Source: Rhizophagus clarus
Lineage: Eukaryota; Glomeromycota; Glomeromycetes; Glomerales; Glomeraceae
NCBI GenBank assembly: GCA_015698045.1
Contig: BLAL01000285.1
Coordinates: 3,598,001 to 3,662,000, forward strand
Length of the DNA stretch: 64,000 nucleotides
Reading direction: 5' to 3'
This document shows, piece after piece, positions 1 through 13,400 of the stretch. Both the position numbers and the translations under genes were made by a program. How positions within the stretch are numbered: position 1 is the first letter of the stretch; every line of letters starts with the position of its first letter. Under the pieces are notes generated by a model. That model was not told the origin of the DNA, ran no database searches, and saw only the letters and a program-made list of their open reading frames with translations.

Positions 1-3000
1 TATTCCCAAACTAAAAGCAATTGGAGTTGTAAAAAAACTTACATGATACCAAATGAATATAATGATTATATACGACTTATTTACGTATCAAAATATGATA
101 AACTTTATTTATTTTCAAATAATTCCATTTATGAAATTGATCTTATTACCGAAAAAAGTATAAGAATATGGATTATTGAACAAGATGTAAAAAAAAATAG
201 AAAATTTTATGAAGATATTGGAGATATCAAAATTTCCAGTAACGAGAAGTTTATTTGTACGAGATTCAAGAATGAAATTATTATTTATTCAATTGAATTA
301 GAAATTCCTGTTGCTTCTTTTGATATAAACAATGGTAATGTCAATTCTAAAAGTTTTTAAAAGTCGCTTTACTATATTATTCAACCTTACTAATATAATC
401 TTTTATTTAGATATTCAAATACGTAGACTTATGAAACATCCTACTTTATGTTCTCAATTATTTCCTTTATTGTTTCCTTTATTCAGTGATATATCAGATG
501 ATAAATTTTTGGATTCCATCACGAAAAATTATTGGAAAAAGTGCTTAGAACATTTAAATCAGAATGACCATTTTTCAGAAAAATTTCCAAATAACATTCA
601 AGCTACAAAAAAATACGCATTGAGAGTTCTAGATGGAAATATTTTGAAAATTGATTTTGAAGAATTGATAACAAAAATAAATCTTTTACCTAAAAACTCC
701 GATATGGTCAACGAGGATAGTTTTAAGACTAATGAGAAAGCGAATAAGATGTATGATTACTTGCATATTCTTTTACTTAATTCATATATGGAAACTATAC
801 GTAAATTATTTCAAAAAGCCAACCAAGAATTTGTAACACAAGAATTTGGTGATAACTTAGTTAAATGGAGAATTAACTTTAATTATTATACAAATTATAG
901 AGTAATTGCACTGCAAGTTTGTAAAAGGGAAAATGTTAATAACGAATGGGATTTAATTTGCTTAAGATATGAAAAGTTCAAAATGGATCATGATCTAAAA
1001 CCACTTGGAATTGAGTTATTTAATGAAAGTGATATTATTATATTAACGAATATTGGTCCTTTAATTTACCATTTTAATGAAGATGCCAAATCCATTTCTT
1101 TAGTCTATTATTATTATATTAAAATTGATATTGATACTCCAGCACAATTTACAGTACAAAAACAAAATTGTGCAAAAGAATTTTCACGTAACAATTTGCC
1201 TTTACCAAATTATACTAGTTTTGAATTTTGTGATGGGTGGATTTCAGATGTAATAGATAATAAGGAATCTCTTTTGAAATATGGAGTCGAATTATTACAA
1301 TTTGCAATTATAAATCACAAGTTTGAATTGGTAGAAGAAATCTATAAAAAATGTATAAGTCATTTTAAAAAAGATTTCAAAAATAAGATGTTTTTTAGTA
1401 TCATTACTTCTACAATGCCATTGCTGAATGAATATTATCCAGAATATATTGAAAGGTATTCATCAGATACAACAATGATTGTAGATTCATCCCGTTACAC
1501 TATAGATTATCAAGATCACGATTTACATCTTTTTTCTTTTCAACATCCTCAAATACTAGTCAATCTAACTAAATCTGTATTATGGATCAGATACAACTTA
1601 TTAACAAAATTACTTTCTGAACTTTACTACTTTAAAGTTGTTAAATATTTTTCAAGACATAAAATAGCAAAAAATACACCAATGATCATTTTTATGAATC
1701 CTTATATTAAGTTTGTTAATTATCCACGAGAATATAAGTGGTATAAGGAATTATTATATAAGCCTCAACCTAGCCCATTTGTTAAAACAATAAATAGAGA
1801 TATTTATAAGACATGGAACGGTGAAGCACTTGTTAATTTTAAATGGGATACTTTTGGAAAATATTACTATGCATTAATTTGGATTGGATATATGGCTTTT
1901 CTTGGATGTTTCACTACTGCTGCGACAATTCCTCAACAATATATTGATGAGGGTGATCGAAGGAGACTTTTAATTGCTTCAATTGTACTTGGATTTATTC
2001 ATCTCAGTTTTGAAATTCGTCAAATGATTTATGATTTTAATACATGGATACATGATTTTTGGAATTTATTTGGTATGATACATATTGTTTATTCAATCAT
2101 TTATGTGTTTTGTAACTAATTCATTATTTATTATTTCAGATGTAATTGCATATGTGCTTCCAATTTTAACTTCTATTCGTTGGCTTCATACAAATGAAAT
2201 GAATTTAACTCCAACAAATGAAATGAATATAATTCCATTACTTTCCTTTTCATGTTTATTTTTAGATATAAAGTTTTTGTTATTCTTTAGAGCAATTGAA
2301 TATTTTGGTGTATACTTTGCAATAATCGTTAGTGTTGGGAAACAGATTATATCTTTTTTGGTAGTTTTATTTGTTATCATAATAAGTTTTGCACATGCAT
2401 TTTACATTTTATTATTACCAAGGTCTTATTTTTCTTTAAAGGAATACACAAGCAATGATGATCCTAATAATCCTTGGAATGTAGCTAATAGTTATCAAGT
2501 ATTTTATGAAAATGGGACTCTTAATCCAAATCCATATATTATTCAGCCACCCAGTGAAAATACGAACATGTTTATAGATTTTAGATCATCTCTTTTTGCA
2601 ATGTATAAATCCTTAACAGGTATGTGTCTATATGAAAACAATGATACTCCTTTCTTTAATATTTATTTGTATTAAATTTTTACTTTTATTTCTAGGTGAT
2701 TCAAGCGCATTATCCAATTGGACATATACAAATAATCCATCACTCGCGATATTAATCGTTTTATTCTCACTGTTGGTTGTTGTATATCTTATGAATTTAT
2801 TTATTGGATTACTTAATAGCGCAATTGAAAAAGATAATGATAGAGTCTCATATTTAGTACAAAAAGCGGAGGTATGCTATCACTTTAATACTTTTATAAT
2901 GACTTAACGATTTATTAAATAAAGTTTTAATTTCTCATAGATTATTGCTGAAATTGAGTTATTTTACTTGTTACCGTTTCAAAGACGTTGGTATAATTGG

Positions 3001-3264
3001 TTTCCTGATGTAACGTATGTAAATTTTATATATGTATATATATATATATTTTTTTTTTTAAAAAAAAAAAATCATTTCTAACATAAATTTATATTTTTAA
3101 GGTATTATTTTGCTAATGTTGATAAGACTCGTGAAAAAATTAAAGAAATGATTAATAATCGAGAATGGAATACCGATGAATTTCCAGAATTAAGAAAAGC
3201 TTTAGTGAAAAAACTCAATATTAAACTCACTCCTTATGAAAAATTACAAGAAAAAGAAAATTAA
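1..3264 (+). CDS. TRP-like ion channel with WD-like N-terminus, copy A (5' partial)
   Basis: Partial gene; the reading frame is already open at base 1. Predicted exons are 1-334, 411-2072, 2140-2619, 2696-2871, 2941-3014 and 3102-3264, all joining in phase and giving 962 visible residues. The N-terminal part has WD-like beta-strand blocks. The C-terminal third is a membrane ion-transport domain: hydrophobic helices begin near base 1855, a helix starts at FWNLFDVIAYVLP across the 2073-2139 intron, and the pore loop LTGDSSALSNW spans the 2620-2695 intron. It ends in a charged cytosolic tail. A likely role is a cation channel, by resemblance to TRP/polycystin-type channels; ion and stimulus cannot be told. 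It is a close paralogue of 26959-30844. An 18-nt direct duplication near 2186-2228 (repeat of TNEMN) is absent from the other copy. Confidence 0.82.
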
Positions 3265-5894
3265 CTGGTAGGCAGACTTACTATAATTCCTAATTTGATC
3301 ATACCAGCATTAAATTTCTTATCGGTAATTTTTATCCTTGGTTAAGATTAGCAACATTCTTTAAAAAAAATTGATAATAAGCATATTTTATTTATAATTT
3401 GATCACTGGAATTTAGAGTATTATTTTTTTTTTTATAGTTAGACCAGTTTGTAATCAATTATAAAAATGTTTAATAAAATTTTTTATTTACTTTATTTAA
3501 ATTATAATATCATAATATTTCAAAAAATTATCCTAATTTAAAATATTAGGATAATGTATATTGGAGTTTCCAAAAGCAAAGTTTTAAATACCCTTCCATA
3601 TTTTATTTTTATTTTATTATACAGGTACTAGTAGACACATACTGTACATACATAATAAACAAAATAAAGGATTGTTAACTAAATTTCTAAAGGGTGCGTA
3701 AATAATAAGGTCTCATTAAAATTCGTGGCAGAATAATTGCGAGAACATTTTCAACATTCATTGGCGATACGTTCAACTTCAGATCTTATACCAAGTGGCC
3801 TGTTGCGCAAATTCTGGTAAACTTAAACAGTTGTAACATTTCTAACATTCGGATTAAATAAGTACTGTATATATTACAAAAACCTTATGGCAAAAAACGT
3901 GGATCCCCTTTACAAGTACTAGGCGCTAAAGGAGCAATGGAGGCAAAGGTTTCTTAAATTTGAAGCGTCTACTGAAGTAAAGCTTGAAGTTATATTATTG
4001 TATCTTTATAATTGATTTCTTTATTACATCATATCTAATTATTTAGACATTTAATTACTTTCTTCAGTTTAAGCTTTCTTGATAACGACAATATAATGTA
4101 CATGTAAATAAATCAAGTTCAAACATAATTATTCCAAATCCAATTTGGAACGATCCTATGCTCAAAATCACCTCCAAATCTAACCAGTTTAGGCTAACAT
4201 GATCAAGTTTTTGGAGTACGTATGGTTGAGTTTCGTATATTATGCGTCATAAGAAGAAAATTCAATATTTAACTGGTTATTTATATCTTTTTTAATTAGC
4301 TACAAGATTTGTAAGTCGCCAATAGAAAAGCTTGATTTGAAGTCAATGCAAATGCATTATATAACTAACCAGTAGGAAATGGATTGACGTAAGGATGCGG
4401 TGACATTCGTCATCATTGATTTTGTTTCACGAAATATTTTTGTGAATAAAGAATAAACATTGAAATGTATTGTATTTAACAATTAATGAAATTAAGATCC
4501 GTAATACAAAAGAAAATATAATTCTTTTTCTTTCTATTTGTGAAGAGAATTGTTTTTTTTATATATTATAAATGTATATTTAGCAGTAAGTTCGCTGATA
4601 ATATGATATGAGTCTAGTCATTAATTGAGTTAAATAGGTTAAGTGAATAATTTGTCAATGAGAATCGATACTTTCATAAAAAATTTAAGTGGGAATAGTA
4701 TCACGAATTATTTAATGAATGAAGAGGGGAAAAAGGAAAATAAAATTAAAAAACCATCTACAGAAGACTAATTCTTCTGGCAGGATAAAAGTATCACCTA
4801 TTTTTTGATGGGACACGAACAGGAGTATAAGACGGGACAGGATGGACTGTTCGTATCCATGTCCCACAACTTTTTTATGTCCTGGTTATTATATAAGATT
4901 AAGGCTTAGATTACACACGTTCTAGACAATCGATATATAAAATTATCCTGGACAATTCAAAACAACCATACATATCTGCGATCTGCGTGGCATCTCTTGA
5001 TGATCGGATGTTCTTAGACTATTTATCCACAAGAAATAATATATAAAATGCTATAAAGGAAAAAAATATCTATCGAAATGACATCATGAGATATAACGCA
5101 TTATCCACTAACAGAATGATGTGCGATTTTTCTGTTGATTATCAACGTTCAGGTTAAAGGTAGAATCTTATACAGTGATAATGTATAAAGAAGAATTTGT
5201 CGGTTGCATAGGATAATTAATTGCACAAATTGCGAAAATAAACATTTTGGTAGACTATTAAGACTCTTATATATATATTTATTTATTTATTTACAATTAC
5301 GAATTTTAGCTTATAAGTCGCTTAACTAAAATTTATAAAATAATGTAGAAAAATATTTAGAAGGAATAAATTATGGCTACCCTTTTGCTGTTTAAAGAGA
5401 AAAGAGAAACAGCAACTAAGTAGCTTCAAAATGCCTCAACCCTGAAAAATTACGTGTTTCAGTAATATATCTGCAGAAAGAAAACTTTTTTATTAAAAAT
5501 ATATGTTAAAACTATATTTTAGATATGAAATTTTATGATTCAGAAATAAAATCTAACACAAAATCATTAAAATTCGTCTAGAAAGTGATTCACTTTTAAA
5601 AAAAATCCAAAAAAACAGTGAAAATTCAGAAAAATCTAACGCATAAAAAAACAATTTTTTAATAAGTAGAATAGTGTTATATATTGGATTTTATGATTCA
5701 CAAAAAAAAGGGTATAAAAAGTATAAAAATATTAAAATTTGTGTAAAAATGTGATTCACTTTTGCAATACGAAAATCATATGACAGTCTCGCAAATCGAA
5801 AATGGCAATGAGTCTGGCTAAAATAATCGCACCAATTTCGTTTTTTAAATTGTGCACATTTTTTTTGATCATTATATAGTATATCCTTAACTTA
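3265..5894. other. AT-rich intergenic region, no gene seen
   Basis: No convincing coding frame. It holds a 10-bp perfect stem with a 9-nt loop at 3527-3555 (arm ATTATCCTAA), a possible terminator-like or random hairpin about 265 bp after the channel stop, and an imperfect inverted repeat near 4800-4855 (GGGACA..CGAACAG against CTGTTCG..TGTCCC). The rest is simple AT sequence. Confidence 0.5.
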
Positions 5895-6821
5895 CAGTGT
5901 GTTGCAAAAAAAAACCGGAATTAAAAAATCGGCCATAATACTATGACGATCGCACCAAATTATATGTGAAATAGCTTATTTCAAAGCTGGAAACTCATAG
6001 ATTTTACTAACAATAAATTAATATGATATTTGTTTTATTAATTTTTCTACAATTAAGTTTGTACAATATTTTTCTAATTCAAATATTTTTATAACTTGTT
6101 AAGAACAAATTTATGTCATCTTGCATAGAATACCTTATATTATTAAAAAATTTTTTTTTTATTCATTCACATTTTCTCATTTATCTTGATAACATTCGAG
6201 AAATTTCCAGTGAATTTGGGTTACTTTTAGTTTATAAATTTAATATAAAATTTTTCCCTTAAAATCAACATTTGTAGTTCAATTTTCTCAAAAAATAAAA
6301 AAGCATCACGGTCCCAAAAGATACTAAAATGTAGCCTCAATATTTAAGTTTATTTTACATTTTAAATGATAAAAATTGGGTTTGTTTTAAGTAAATTACA
6401 CGCATTTTTGCTATTTGAGCCATTTACTAGCTTTTTACTATATATCGAAAATTTAACAATTTGAAGAAAAAAATTCTCGTCGTTTATCATAAATGTTTCT
6501 TTACTGCGAATTTTTTTTTGATATTTATTTTTTTGCATTATTCTCGACAATATTTGAGTATTTTAAAATAAATTTAATCAACAGGCAATGCTTCATAAAT
6601 ATAATTAAAATTTATGTTATATTTTCAGCCTTGAAGTAAATAATTATTGCTAAGTTTTTCAAAGGATAATGAAATATTCATAACTTTGAAAGATATCAAA
6701 ATGTGGCCTCAGGTCGTGTGTTCATTATTCAATTTACACAATGTAAATTGAATTTATTTTGAGCGTATAACATACATTTTCATCACATGAACTTTTTTTC
6801 GGTTTTTTTTGCAACACACTG
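5895..6821. mobile_element. Non-autonomous Tc1/mariner-type element
   Basis: The ends are inverted copies of CAGTGTGTTGCAAAAAAA followed by an ACCGG/ACCGA motif, and both ends are flanked by TA, the Tc1/mariner target duplication. The 927-bp interior is AT-rich and shows no transposase frame, so it would need a transposase from elsewhere. Two similar internal phrases (around 6317-6345 and 6690-6715, ATCAAAATGTGGCCTCA-like) suggest an internal repeat. Confidence 0.75.
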
Positions 6822-7463
6822 TATATACAACAAAATGCGGGTAACGAGACAAAATCTACCAACACGATCCTGACGGATACTGTAAGTTTAGACCAAATCG
6901 TATCTGAGAAAAAAGAATTATTTAAATTACAAATTAAGAAACTTGTAAGTAAAATACTTGTTATTTTATCTAATCTTAGTTTAAAATAATTCTAAATAGA
7001 CAAAAAAAGAAAATCATATGTTTAATAATTGGATAAATTATAAAAAAAGGAATTTAGATTACAAACTAATAAACTTATAAGTAAAAATTCACTATTTTAT
7101 CTAAAAAAATATTCAAATTACAATCTAAGAAACTTGTAAAAAATTTTACTACTCTAACCTTAGTGTTTAAATAATTCTAAATAAATAAAAATAAGATATT
7201 TAATACTTGGATAAATTATAAAAAAGAAAATATTCAAATTACAAACTAAGAAACTTGTAAAATATTTTACTACTCTAGCCTTAGCGTTTAAATAAATTAA
7301 AAGAATAAAATAGAGAATAATTTCTATTGCATAATATCAAATATTACTAATTAATTAACAAATATTGATATGTATCTATTTTAATAACGAAATAATTAAG
7401 TAAAAAGTTAGTCTTATATAGATAGTTTGCAAAATAATTATTATTTTTTTATGTATTACATAC
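6822..7463. other. AT-rich spacer with imperfect direct repeats
   Basis: Between the Tc1-type element and the kinase stop codon. Three to four imperfect copies of a phrase like CAAATTACAAACTAAGAAACTTGTAA occur at about 6925-7270, spaced 60-130 bp, giving a short degenerate tandem repeat. No coding frame. Confidence 0.5.
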
Positions 7464-10400
7464 CTAAGAATTCCAATCAAATTCACCATCAAGTACATAA
7501 CTATCTAAACTTTTCGCATCTTCTTGAATACCATTTGACTCTTCATTGTTTTCAAAAGAGTCACTTGTATATGATTCTATAAATTCCATAATATCGTTTT
7601 TTACTTCTTCATTAATTTTACCATTATTAGGACGGAAAATCCAATTTTGAATGATATTTTTTACTTCTGATGCAGTTGGCCTTTTTGATGGATCTTCATT
7701 CCAACACTTCTCCATTAAATCTTTATAACATTTTGGTGTATTCTCAATAATTTTAGGACGACCACCATTACAAATACTTATTGGAAGTAATTGATCTGTA
7801 CTATCATTAAACGGTGGAATTCCAGATGTAAATTCCCACATAATCATTGAAAAACTATATATATCACTAGCTTTAGTAAAACGTTTATGTTTTATAACTT
7901 CAGGTGCCATAAATGGCAAAACGCCATAAGTTTCTTCATCTTTATAAATATAATTTTCAGGTCGACTAAATTTTGAACAACTAATATAAATTTTATCTTC
8001 CTTATCATTATTATACTTATGTTTTAATATATTGCCATCATAAAGATTACAATGAATAAAACCCTGATGATGTATTTCATTTAATCCTGAAATAATTTTA
8101 TACAACATGTATAATTTTTGTTTCCAATTAACTTTAACTATTTTTGTTAAATTTCTCCTTAAATTACCTTTATTTGCATAATCCATTAATATCATATAAT
8201 TTGGTATACTTGGAACTTTTGTAAATCCAAGTATATTATTAATTTTTTCATAATAATTCAACTATAAAAAAATGGAATTAAATATATTAGTATAAATAAA
8301 TTATAATTGAATAAATAAAAAATATTATATTATCATACTTCATTCAAAAATTTACTTAAATCTTCATTAAAATTATTAGAACATTTAAAAACTACTTCTC
8401 TATCCAACCAATTGGCTTTAAATAGAATACTGTATTCTCCTTTGCCAAAATATTCAACAGTTCTAAATTTATCATAAGGAATCCACTTTAAATTTTTTTC
8501 AGAAATAAATTTATCTAAAATTGCATTTTCACTTTTTCCAAATCTATATATAATTTAAATAATTAAAACTCATAATAAATTTATATAATTAAAATTTATA
8601 AATCAATAAATAAATTGTTACTTACTCTAAAATTAATTAAAAATTAATAAAATATAAATTTTAGTTTTTGTATAATATATACAATATAATTAGTAATTGT
8701 AACTCACCAACTAAAGTATTGAATATTTTATTTTAAATAAAAATATAGATAATTAAAATTACAAATAAAATTAATAATAATAAAATAATAACTTACAAGA
8801 GCCTAAAGTAAATTAAATTTTTTAAATAAAGAAATTAGTTAATATAAATTACTAAATAAATATTATATAAATATATACCAATAATAGAATTAAATAATAA
8901 TAACTTACCAACTAAAATAAATATTTTTAAATAAAGATTTTAGTTAGCTAAAACTATATAAACGTAAAATATAATGTTAATAGAATTAAATAAATAATAC
9001 TACTTACCATCTAAAATAATTAAATAATTTTTAAATTTAGTTAATTTGAACTATGTAAATATGATATAAATATATAATAATAAATCAAATAAATAGTTTA
9101 TAGCTTACCATCTAAAATAATTAGAATTTAGTTAGTTTAGATTGTATGTAAATATTATATAATATAATAATAAATGATTTATCACTTACAATCTAAATAA
9201 ATTATCAAATAATTTTATTTGATATAAAATTTAGTTAATGTGTAAATACCATGGAAATATATAAATAAAATTAAATAAATAATTATAATTTACCAACTAT
9301 AAATTAAGAATTTAGTTAGTTAAAATTATATATAATTATTATGTAAATATTAAGATTGCTTGCTAAAATATATACTGAGCCAGCATGTCGTATAATACTG
9401 AAAAATAAAATTAAATAAAGTAGTGAATATTAAATTAAGACCCAAACAATATATAAATAGGCAAAAATTTTTGGCAAAAATTTACTATCAGCTTTACGCA
9501 TTTTTTTCAGAGCCGGAATTATGATAATGTCAGTTAATTACTAAACAAGTAGAGTAATATATTCCTGTCCAACATTAATAACAATTCATCTAAATAAGGA
9601 ATGATTTTCATAATTATTTTGGCCTATTTTACGGTATTACTTAAATAATAGCTACAACTATAATAAACCTTCATTAAAAATTAATGAAACTGAATTTTAA
9701 ATATTTGGAGAAATGAGAAATCCAAAATATACTTAAACAAGCAACCTTAACAAATATTTAAAAGTAAAATTATTAAATAAACAATTTATATCTTACCAAC
9801 TAAATAAATTGTTAAATAATGAATTTAGTTAGATTAAATTATATGTAAATATATAACAATAACAATAAAATTAAATGATAATTTATAACTTACAATCTAA
9901 GACAAAATTGTCAAATAATTTTAGATAAAGGAATTTAATTAGTTTAAATTAGTATATATAGATATTAATATAAATATGTAATACTAAATAAATAACTTAC
10001 TCCCTATAATATTAAAATTTTAAAGAATTCAATTAGTTTAAAATATATATGAGCAGTAAATATATAAGTAAATATATAGAATCAAATAAATAACTTACTC
10101 CCTATATTATTAAATAACAATATTCAAATAAAAACTTTTAGTTTAAATTATAAATAAATACATATTTTAAATATATAATAACTTACAATCTAAAATAAAA
10201 ATTACCCAAAAATTTTTAAATAAAAAAAGTTTATAAATATATAAAATGTATAATAATAGAATTGAATAAATAAATTTAATATTTACCAACTAAAATAAAA
10301 TACCAAATAATTGTTATATTAGCAAATAATTGTTAAATTAATTAAATTATATACATTATTAGCAATATACAGTCAAACTCTGATATAACGATACATCGGG

Positions 10401-13400
10401 ACTTATAAATATCAGTATAATTTTGATATAATGGTATTTGTTCCAAAATTTCATATATGTTCTCATATATGGTGGGGAAATGAAATCCCATCGTTATATC
10501 GAATTTTTAATTATATCAGTATATCGGATATCGGTATATCAAGATTAGACTGTAATATGTAATAATACAATTAAATAAAAACTTACAACCTGTAATATTA
10601 AATAATTTTTAAATAAAAATTTAGTTTAGTTTAAATTATATATAAAATATTATATAAACATAAATAAATAATATAACTTACAATCTATAATAAATTAACA
10701 AATAATTTTTCAAATAAAAATGAAACTTAGTTAATTTAAATTATATAAATTTTTTTCATTATAAAACATTTAATAATAAAATGAAATAAATAATTTATAA
10801 CTTACCATCTAAAAAAAATTGACAAATAATTTTTTAAATAATAAATTTAAATAATTTAATTAAAGTAAATTAATTATAAATAATTGCATAATAAATAAAT
10901 AACTTACATCCTATATATTAAATAATTTTTTTAAAAAAAAAATTTAGTTAGTTTAAATTATATCGATATGCATTAATAATAGAACTAAATAAATTATAAC
11001 TTGCCATCTAAAATAAATTAATAAATAATTTTTTAAATAAAGAATTTAATTAGTTTAAATTTAATGCAAATATTATCTTTATAAAACTTCTGCAATAATT
11101 TTAATATATAACAGTAAGATGAATTGAATAAATAATTTATAGCTTACCATCTGTAATAAACCAACAAAGAATTATTTAGACAATTTAAATTATAAATAAA
11201 TATTATACAATTATATATTAATAGCTAATAAAAATAAAACAAATAACTTACATCCTATATTATTTAAATAAAAAATTAGTTAGCAAAATTACTATATATA
11301 ATATTAAAAATAAAATTAAATAAATAACTTATAATTTACCATCTTAAATAAATGAAATAAATTATCAAAAATATTTAAATAAAGAATTTAATTAGTTTAA
11401 ACCATATAGTAAAATCAAATAATACTGTAACTTACCATCTGAATAAATTATTTAAATAAAAAACATGGTTAATTTAAAATAAATGAAGTAAATTATCAAA
11501 AATATTTAAATTAAGAATTTAATTAGTTTAAACCATATAATAAAATCAAATAATACTGTAACTTACCATCTGAATAAATTATTTAAATAAAAAACATGGT
11601 TAATCTAAATTATATAGTAATATATGATAATAAAATTAAATACTGTACTTACCATCTAAATTATTTAATAATTTTTAAATAAAGTATTCAATTAGTTTAT
11701 ATTATATTTATAATAAAATTAAATAAGTTATAACTTACCATCTAAAATAAATGGTCAAAATAAAGAATTTAATTGATTTAAATTTATATTTTAAATTTAT
11801 ATATATACCAAATACTATACAAAATAGATAACGATAAAATTTAGAGTTTGGAACCGGTCCGTTTTAAAACGGGTTTGCAAGACCCAATTGAAACCGATTT
11901 ACATTTAGTTAATTTTGGCCATAATTAAATGTGATCGGCATAAACCTGGTCAAGTTTATAATTCCGGCCAGAATTACGAACAGTGTGCGTTTACCTACAA
12001 AATTTACCTGTGGCTAAGCTTTACCGAGAACACGTGATTTATAATTTCGTAGTCTCAAAATCCGGATTAAACCAAGTGGATTAAAAACCGGATGATGCAT
12101 CCGATTCCAAACTCTAAATAATAATTTACTATAACTTACCACCTAAATAATTTATCAAATAATTTTTTTAAATAAAAAATTTAGTTTAAATTATGATATA
12201 TATATAATAATAGAATTAAGTGATTTACTTACCATCTAAATAAATTATCAAATAATTTTTTTTATAAATTAATTAGCTTAAATCATATACGCAAATATTA
12301 TAAATACATAATATAAATAACTTACTTTCTATATAAATTTAATAGAATTTAAAATTTTTTAATTATATATAAATATTAATAAATACACAATAATGATAAA
12401 TGAATTAAATAACAACTTACTTTCTATATTATAAATAATTTTTAAATAAAGTTCAGTTAGTTTAATAAATAAAAATTAAATAAATAAGTACCTTATAACT
12501 TACCATCTAAAATAAATTATTTAAATAAATTTAATAAATTAATAAAGAATTTAGTTAATTTGATTATATATTAATGTATATAACGTAGGATTATAAATAA
12601 TTTGTAACTTACAATCTAAAATAAATTACCAAATAATTTTTTAAATTATATGTATTAGTATTATACATAATACAGTATGTAATAAAATTAAAAAAATAAC
12701 TTACCAACTAAAATAAATTATCAAATAATATTTTAATAAAGAATTTAGTTAGTTCAAATAATATATAAATTTTATATAATTATATAAAAATAAATAATTT
12801 ACTTCCTATATTATTGAATAATTTTTTAATAAGAATGTAATTAGTTTAAATTATATATAATCATATTATATATATATTAATAATATATAAATAACTTACT
12901 CCCTACATATTAAAAATTGTTTAAATAAAGAATTTAATCAGTCTAAATTATATGTAAATATCATATAAATATTTAAATGTTAATAGAATTAAATAAATAA
13001 CTTACACCCTATATCATTAAATATTTGTTTAAACAAAAAATTTAATTAGTTTAAATACATATGAATATTGTATAATAATAGAATTAAAATAAATAACTTA
13101 CACCCTGTATTATTAAATAATTTTTTCAATAAAGAATTTAATTAATTTAAATTATATATGAATACTGTATAAATATATAATAATAGAATTGAATAAATGA
13201 CTTACACCCTGTATTATTAAACAATTTTTAAACAAAAATTTAGTTAGCTTGAATTATATAACATCATATGATATAATAATAGAATTAAAAAACGAATAAA
13301 TAAATAACTGACAAACTTACAAACTATGGTATTGTTATTAAATAAATTATTAAGTTAAATAGGATAAACAAAGGTAAGTGACGGAATTATTAATCGAATT

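Noticed and set aside
3527-3555. Hairpin as a channel-gene terminator
   Set aside because: Eukaryotic Pol II does not use such hairpins, and 10-bp AT stems are expected by chance here.
7464-8261. A separate kinase gene starting at 8261
   Set aside because: The codon there is TTG right after a splice acceptor, and the glycine loop and VAIK lysine lie in the exon upstream (8543-8339).
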